A DNA stretch of 64,000 bases, from positions 1,426,001 to 1,490,000 of the forward strand of contig OY829943.1 in the NCBI GenBank assembly GCA_963692465.1, given 5' to 3'. The position numbers and the translations under genes are program-made. Of this stretch, positions 59,351 to 64,000 are shown piece by piece. The notes below the pieces were generated by a model. The model was not told the origin of the DNA. It ran no database searches and saw nothing but the letters and a program-made list of their open reading frames with translations. This DNA is from JAUZOB01 sp963692465. Its GTDB lineage: Bacteria; Bacteroidota; Bacteroidia; Bacteroidales; Prolixibacteraceae. The first letter of the stretch is position 1. Every line of letters starts with the position of its first letter.

Positions 59351-61705
59351 ATGAATCTTAACAAGCTTCTTTTTCTAATAGGATTCTTTATTCTATCGCC
59401 TGTGTTTCAGACGAAAGGACAAGCTCCGAGCGGAACTTCAAAAAGAATTACCATTAGTGGGTATATTAAAGATCAATCTAACGGAGAAGCAATCATTGGG
59501 GCTAGCATCTATTTAAAAGGATCTCATACCGGCACAACAACCAATTCTTATGGATTTTACTCTCTAACCGTACCGATGATTTCGGCAACGATCGGATTCT
59601 CGTGCATTGGCTACGAAACAAGGGAAATCAAGACAACCTATCGCCGCGATAACATTCTCGACATAGAACTCAACCCTAACTCTTCTGAATTATCGGAAAT
59701 TGTGGTAACTGCTAAGCCTGGCAATGACCTCAACAAGGCACAGATGAGCACACAAACGCTACAGATGTCTGAAATAAAGAAGATTCCTGCGCTATTGGGC
59801 GAAGTTGATCTATTAAAAGCCATACAAATGCTTCCTGGTGTTGAGTCTACCAGCGAGGGTTCTTCGGGTTTCAGCGTGAGAGGCGGAGGTCCTGATCAGA
59901 ATCTAATCCTTCTGGACGAAGCAACCGTGTACAATGCCTCGCACCTTCTGGGGTTCTTTTCAATCTTCAATAGTGATGCTATTAAAGATGTGACACTCTA
60001 CAAAGGAGATATTCCTGCCAACCAGGGTGGTCGTCTTTCTTCGCTCCTCGACATTCACATGCGCGAAGGAAATACTAAAAAATTCTCCGGATCAGGGGGA
60101 ATCGGAATCATCTCATCAAGACTAACACTGGAAGGCCCCATTGCAAATGAGAACACCTCATTTATTCTATCGGGCCGAAGATCGTATATCGATCTCTTTT
60201 TCCCACTATCCAGTGATCATAACATCAAAAACGACGCGCTCTATTTTTATGACTTGAATTTAAAAGTCAATCATCGGTTCAACGACAACAATCACCTTTT
60301 TATAAGCGGATATCTCGGAAAAGACCAGTTCAGTAATAAAAATTCTGATTTTGGGTTCGGCAATAAGACATTCACGGTGAGATGGAATCACCTCTTCAGT
60401 AAAAATGTTTTTGCCAATTTTTCTCTTATCCAAAGTCATTACAATTATAGTCTTGGAAGTAGCGAACAAGAGGCTAATGGCTATAATTGGAATTCGAGCA
60501 TGAATGATCTTAGCTTTAAATCCGATTTTAGTCATTTTATCTCACCATCCCTGACTTTCCGCTACGGTATTCAGGGAACTTTTCATCAGATTGCCCCCGG
60601 TGCGGCTACCGGAAAAGGATCAGCCAGTTCCTTCAGTCAGTTTTATATACCCAAAGAGTACAACACAGAAAGCGCTGCCTATTTATCAGCAGAACAACAG
60701 TTTGGCGATCAATTTTTACTAAAATACGGATTACGTTATTCTCTTTTCCAGAATATCGGAAAAGCAACCGTTTATCATTACGATAGTCAGCATAACATGA
60801 CCGATTCAGTTAGTTATGCTTCCGGCACGATTTATCATTCAACAGCAGCCCCTGAGCCCCGCATCGGAATGGTTTACACCCTCAACCCGACTTCTTCCGT
60901 CAAGGCGAGCTACTCCAGAACAGTACAATACATTCAGCTAGCACAAAACTCAACATCGGGCAATCCACTCGACATCTGGTTCCCCGCCAGTCCGAATGTC
61001 AAACCACAAAAAGCCGATCAATATGCCTTGGGCTACTTCAGAGAGCTGGCATCACACAAAGCCAATTTGTCAATTGAAGTATATTACAAAAACATGCAAA
61101 ATGCCATAGACTTCAAAGACTACGCCACTCTGCTTTTAAACAAACAGTTAGAAGGCGAGCTTCGGTTTGGTAAAGCTTATTCTTACGGATCGGAATTTCA
61201 GTTTCGATTTGAAGAAAAGAAATTATCAGGATGGATCGCTTATACATGGTCGAGGTCATGGAAGAAAATCGGGGAGATTAATGACGGGAAGAGATATCCT
61301 TCTTCGTATGACCGGCCCAATAATATCTCAATCATTCTGAGTTACAATCTATCCAAAAGAGTAGATATCTCCTCCAACTGGATATATACCACGGGAGCTC
61401 CTATAACGGTACCGGTTGGACGTTATCAATACATGAATAATGTCCTCGCTCTTTACTCCGGAAGAAATGCCTCACGAATGCCTGACTATCATCGTCTTGA
61501 TCTATCATTAAACCTTAAATCGAAAAAAAATCCGAACCGGAAATGGAGCAGCGAATGGAATTTTTCTATCTATAACGTTTACGGTAGGAAAAATGCATGG
61601 GCTATCGACTTTATTCAGGACAAAGATGACCCCACCAAAACCTATGCTGAGAAGACTTATCTTTTTACCTTTATCCCAGCCATAACCTACAACTTTAAGT
61701 TTTAA
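59351..61705 (+). CDS. TonB-dependent outer membrane receptor with carboxypeptidase-like domain
   Basis: A 784-residue outer-membrane transporter. Signal peptide (MNLNKLLFLIGFFILSPVFQTKGQ); carboxypeptidase-regulatory-like domain about 33-115 (SGYIKDQSNGEAIIGASIYLKG); plug about 125-235 (LGEVDLLKAIQMLPGVES, SVRGGGPDQNLILLDEA); beta barrel to the end, with a terminal Phe (TYNFKF). Smaller than SusC proteins and without a SusD partner; paired instead with a DUF4249 lipoprotein 13 bases on. The imported ligand is unknown. Confidence 0.95.
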   Translation: MNLNKLLFLIGFFILSPVFQTKGQAPSGTSKRITISGYIKDQSNGEAIIGASIYLKGSHTGTTTNSYGFYSLTVPMISATIGFSCIGYETREIKTTYRRDNILDIELNPNSSELSEIVVTAKPGNDLNKAQMSTQTLQMSEIKKIPALLGEVDLLKAIQMLPGVESTSEGSSGFSVRGGGPDQNLILLDEATVYNASHLLGFFSIFNSDAIKDVTLYKGDIPANQGGRLSSLLDIHMREGNTKKFSGSGGIGIISSRLTLEGPIANENTSFILSGRRSYIDLFFPLSSDHNIKNDALYFYDLNLKVNHRFNDNNHLFISGYLGKDQFSNKNSDFGFGNKTFTVRWNHLFSKNVFANFSLIQSHYNYSLGSSEQEANGYNWNSSMNDLSFKSDFSHFISPSLTFRYGIQGTFHQIAPGAATGKGSASSFSQFYIPKEYNTESAAYLSAEQQFGDQFLLKYGLRYSLFQNIGKATVYHYDSQHNMTDSVSYASGTIYHSTAAPEPRIGMVYTLNPTSSVKASYSRTVQYIQLAQNSTSGNPLDIWFPASPNVKPQKADQYALGYFRELASHKANLSIEVYYKNMQNAIDFKDYATLLLNKQLEGELRFGKAYSYGSEFQFRFEEKKLSGWIAYTWSRSWKKIGEINDGKRYPSSYDRPNNISIILSYNLSKRVDISSNWIYTTGAPITVPVGRYQYMNNVLALYSGRNASRMPDYHRLDLSLNLKSKKNPNRKWSSEWNFSIYNVYGRKNAWAIDFIQDKDDPTKTYAEKTYLFTFIPAITYNFKF

Positions 61706-61718
61706 CCTGCCCACGGTC

Positions 61719-62603
61719 ATGAAAAATTTAAAATTACTACTCAAGATATATTTACTGATCGGCTCCTTTTATGCCTGTACCGAACAAATCGACATGCAAC
61801 TGAACAGTACCAGCAAAAAATTGATTGTCGAGGGCGAATTATCCAATGAACCCAGAGTCCACTCCGTTAAACTATCCTGTTCTACCGACTATTACAACAG
61901 CCAATCGGAAGAAGTTGTTTCAGGAGCTTTGGTTCGTATTTCTGACGAAAAAGACACCATTCAACTTAATGAATCAGCAACTAAAAAAGGAACTTACCTT
62001 ACTTCTTCGGACTATCATGGAGTTCCAGGACACACCTATCACCTGACTATTTCCAAAGTAGATTTGAATCACGACGGAAACATCAGAAGTTATGAGGCGA
62101 CTTCAAAATTAAATCCCGTTGCGACTTTGGATTGGATTTCACTTGAATACGAGAAATCGGACGATTATTACCGAATATTTATGTACGGTCAGGATCCTAA
62201 AGATACTAAGGACTACTACGCGTTTAGAGTATATCTAAATAATAAACTAGTTACCGATACCATTTCGGAAATCACCCTCACAGACGACCGTTTTTTTAAT
62301 GGAGAGAAAATTGAGGGATTAAATGTTCAAAACTTGTATCAGGGAAAAAAAGACGAAGTCATCAAAAACGGAGATATGATAACGTTGGAAATGATGGGGA
62401 TTACTCAGGACGGATATAATTATATTCGGGATGTTAAAAGTTCAATAAACAAGAGCACACCTCTCTTCGGGGGGCCTCCGGCGACAGTTGCAGGGAATAT
62501 AAGCAATGGAGCTATCGGTTTCTTCCTAACTTATTCTTCATCGAAAGCTTCTCTTATTTTCGACAAAGCAAACGCTTTATATGACGGCTATTATACTCCT
62601 TAA
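61719..62603 (+). CDS. DUF4249 lipoprotein
   Basis: A 294-residue protein with a lipoprotein-like start (LLIGSFYACTEQ). The mature part has the DUF4249 pattern: LIVEGELSNEPRVHSVKLS, GALVRISDEKDTIQLNES, GTYLTSSDYHGVPGHTYHLTIS, and the C-terminal NISNGAIGFFLTYSSSKASL. Members are nearly always encoded next to a TonB receptor and probably sit at the cell surface with it. Function otherwise unknown. Confidence 0.9.
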   Translation: MKNLKLLLKIYLLIGSFYACTEQIDMQLNSTSKKLIVEGELSNEPRVHSVKLSCSTDYYNSQSEEVVSGALVRISDEKDTIQLNESATKKGTYLTSSDYHGVPGHTYHLTISKVDLNHDGNIRSYEATSKLNPVATLDWISLEYEKSDDYYRIFMYGQDPKDTKDYYAFRVYLNNKLVTDTISEITLTDDRFFNGEKIEGLNVQNLYQGKKDEVIKNGDMITLEMMGITQDGYNYIRDVKSSINKSTPLFGGPPATVAGNISNGAIGFFLTYSSSKASLIFDKANALYDGYYTP

Positions 62604-62696
62604 TGGGATAAATCCCTCTATAAAAGGATAAGAATCAATTCATAAAAAAAAGAACTCCAGCTCTACTCTTTAGCCGAAATTCTTTCAATTTCTTTC

Positions 62697-62715
62697 TTTC
62701 GGTTTTTAACCGAAA
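62697..62715. terminator. hairpin between convergent DUF4249 gene and der
   Basis: TTTCGGTT/AACCGAAA with a 3-base loop; no long T run on either side, so weak as an intrinsic terminator. Confidence 0.35.
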
Positions 62716-62773
62716 TGAATGACAGGAAATACGAGATTTTCCAACAGATTCAACAAAAACGTTGAATCAATAA

Positions 62774-64000
62774 TTATTTCGAACGAATAAAAATTTGAAT
62801 CGGAACTCCCGAGAAGTCAAAATTCTCCCGGATTTTATTCTCCAGATAACGTTTATAGGGTTCTTTTACATATTGCGGCAGATTGGCGTAAAACGCAAAA
62901 CAAGGCGTAGCTGTTGGAAGCTGCATGGCATATTTAATCTTAACGTATTTTCCTTTAATCGAAGGAGGGCCAAACGCTCCAATCACTGGTAGCATTACAT
63001 CATTAACCTCTGAAGTTTTTATTCTACGACTTCTGCTTTTATAGACATCAATAGCCATCTCCAATGCCTTAAAAATTCGCTGTTTGGTCAATGCAGAGAC
63101 AAAGACAATCGGAATATCAACATTCGGAGCAAGTCGCCTTTTAATGGCTTCTTTAAACTCGTCAGTTGAATAGTTATCTTTTTCAACCAGATCCCATTTA
63201 TTAACCAATATAACAACCCCTTTTTTGTTGGTCCAGGCAAGGTTAAAGATGTTAAGATCCTGTGCCTCTAAACCTCTTGTTGCATCAAGCATTAAGATAC
63301 AGACATCCGATTCCTCAATAGCTCTTATAGAACGAAGGACGGAATAGAATTCCACATCTTCCGATACTTTGTTCTTCTTTCGAAGGCCGGCGGTATCGAC
63401 CAGGAAAAAATCATATCCAAACTTAGTATAGCGGGTATTAAGCGAATCACGGGTTGTTCCGGCAATGTCCGTAACAATATTACGATCTTCTCCGATTAAG
63501 GCATTTACCAGAGAAGATTTTCCGGAATTCGGACGGCCTACAACCGTAAACTTAGGGATTCCATCGATTTCTTCATCAGGACTTCTTTCAGGGAAGCTTT
63601 CAACTACCGCATCAAGCATATCTCCAGTTCCACTCCCATTGGCCGAAGAAATACAAAAGAAAGAGTCCACACCCAGGGCATAGAACTCATTGGCATCATA
63701 CTGCCTTCCAAAATGGTCGACCTTATTGACCACCAGAAAATATTTTTTATTTGAACGACGAAGAACCATGGCTATTGACTGATCAAGGTCCATAATTCCA
63801 CATTCTACATCAACAACAAACAAAATAACATCCGCTTCCTCTATTGCAAGTAAAACCTGCTTTCTGATTTCTGCTTCAAAAACATCACCCGTATTCAGAG
63901 CATAGCCTCCGGTATCGATTACCGAGAATGGAACTCCATTCCATTCTCCTTTCCCATAATTACGATCACGGGTTACCCCAGACTCTTCATTTACAATTGC
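62774..64000 (-). CDS. der: ribosome-associated GTPase Der (EngA), 5' end cut by window edge
   Basis: Double GTPase for 50S assembly. The visible 408 residues start inside the first GTPase domain (AIVNEESGVTRDRNYG, VIDTGGY, NKVDHFG); the second has GRPNSGKSSLVNAL, DIAGTTRDSLN, LVDTAGLRKKNKVS and VNKWDL; the C-terminal KH-like domain follows (about the last 90 residues). Roughly the first 28 residues, with the first P-loop, lie beyond the right edge. The frame is open to position 64000, so the ATG at 63823 is not the start. Confidence 0.97.
   Translation of the reverse strand, partial: AIVNEESGVTRDRNYGKGEWNGVPFSVIDTGGYALNTGDVFEAEIRKQVLLAIEEADVILFVVDVECGIMDLDQSIAMVLRRSNKKYFLVVNKVDHFGRQYDANEFYALGVDSFFCISSANGSGTGDMLDAVVESFPERSPDEEIDGIPKFTVVGRPNSGKSSLVNALIGEDRNIVTDIAGTTRDSLNTRYTKFGYDFFLVDTAGLRKKNKVSEDVEFYSVLRSIRAIEESDVCILMLDATRGLEAQDLNIFNLAWTNKKGVVILVNKWDLVEKDNYSTDEFKEAIKRRLAPNVDIPIVFVSALTKQRIFKALEMAIDVYKSRSRRIKTSEVNDVMLPVIGAFGPPSIKGKYVKIKYAMQLPTATPCFAFYANLPQYVKEPYKRYLENKIRENFDFSGVPIQIFIRSK

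Noticed and set aside
63781..63823. der starting at the ATG at 63823
   Set aside because: The frame continues to the window edge with conserved Der GTPase sequence (VTRDRNYG, VIDTGGY).

Overview
The window looks like a chromosomal segment of a member of the Bacteroidota, most likely the order Bacteroidales. Evidence seen in the sequence: a fused SecDF, a TonB-dependent receptor paired with a DUF4249 lipoprotein, DUF3109, DUF4105 and DUF4369 proteins, a retropepsin-like protease, a two-component Tat system, and above all the Bacteroidota-type promoter element TAnnTTTG upstream of more than twenty genes and tRNAs. Start codons almost never have a Shine-Dalgarno sequence; greA is the clear exception. 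Base composition is moderately AT-rich and even, apart from a very AT-rich DUF2971 gene near the left edge. No rRNA, CRISPR array, integrase, transposase gene or prophage is visible.

Layout. 1-10.4 kb: truncated ROK sugar kinase, DUF2971 gene, tRNA-Lys, DUF3109, gpmI, lipid kinase, and an mprF-like/mntH pair. 10.5-15.3 kb: RhaM-like protein, two tRNA-Phe genes, M16 peptidase and O-methyltransferase, a secreted Cys/Lys-rich repeat protein, a GH46 chitosanase-like protein, an 11-bp-period repeat, and a Gly-Leu-Gly tRNA cluster. 15.5-23.4 kb: DUF4105-mutS, DUF1761, and a LexA-like S24 repressor divergent from a radical SAM/DUF4130 DNA-repair pair. 23.6-29.3 kb: tatA-lolD-TIGR02757-trmN6 and secDF. 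29.5-40.3 kb: retropepsin, mdh, glmM, valS, ald, aminotransferase, recQ. 40.5-45.9 kb: tatC-lptB, tRNA-Leu, tig-clpP-clpX. 45.9-56.4 kb: fabH-like/lpxH, a thioredoxin-fold lipoprotein without its CXXC, ribF, ahcY, a Rieske-like lipoprotein, greA-HIT, ruvC, serS, rplU-rpmA. 56.4-57.3 kb: a gene-free block with a perfect 51-nt hairpin and six 16-bp repeats. 57.3-64 kb: DUF151 nuclease, thyA-folA, TonB receptor-DUF4249, truncated der.

Most genes are housekeeping: translation (valS, serS, rplU/rpmA, tRNAs), protein quality control and export (tig-clpPX, Sec, Tat), envelope (lptB, lpxH, lolD, mprF), central metabolism (gpmI, mdh, ald, thyA/folA, ahcY) and DNA repair (mutS, recQ, ruvC). The points most worth a second look are the S24 repressor beside the radical SAM/DUF4130 pair, a terminator-like hairpin plus strong Shine-Dalgarno in the greA leader, two unexplained repeat families (one shared between 14.8 kb and 56.6 kb), the Cys/Lys repeat protein, and two fold-preserved but ligand-altered redox-type lipoproteins.

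Functional names rest on motif and family recognition from the translated sequence; no database search was run.
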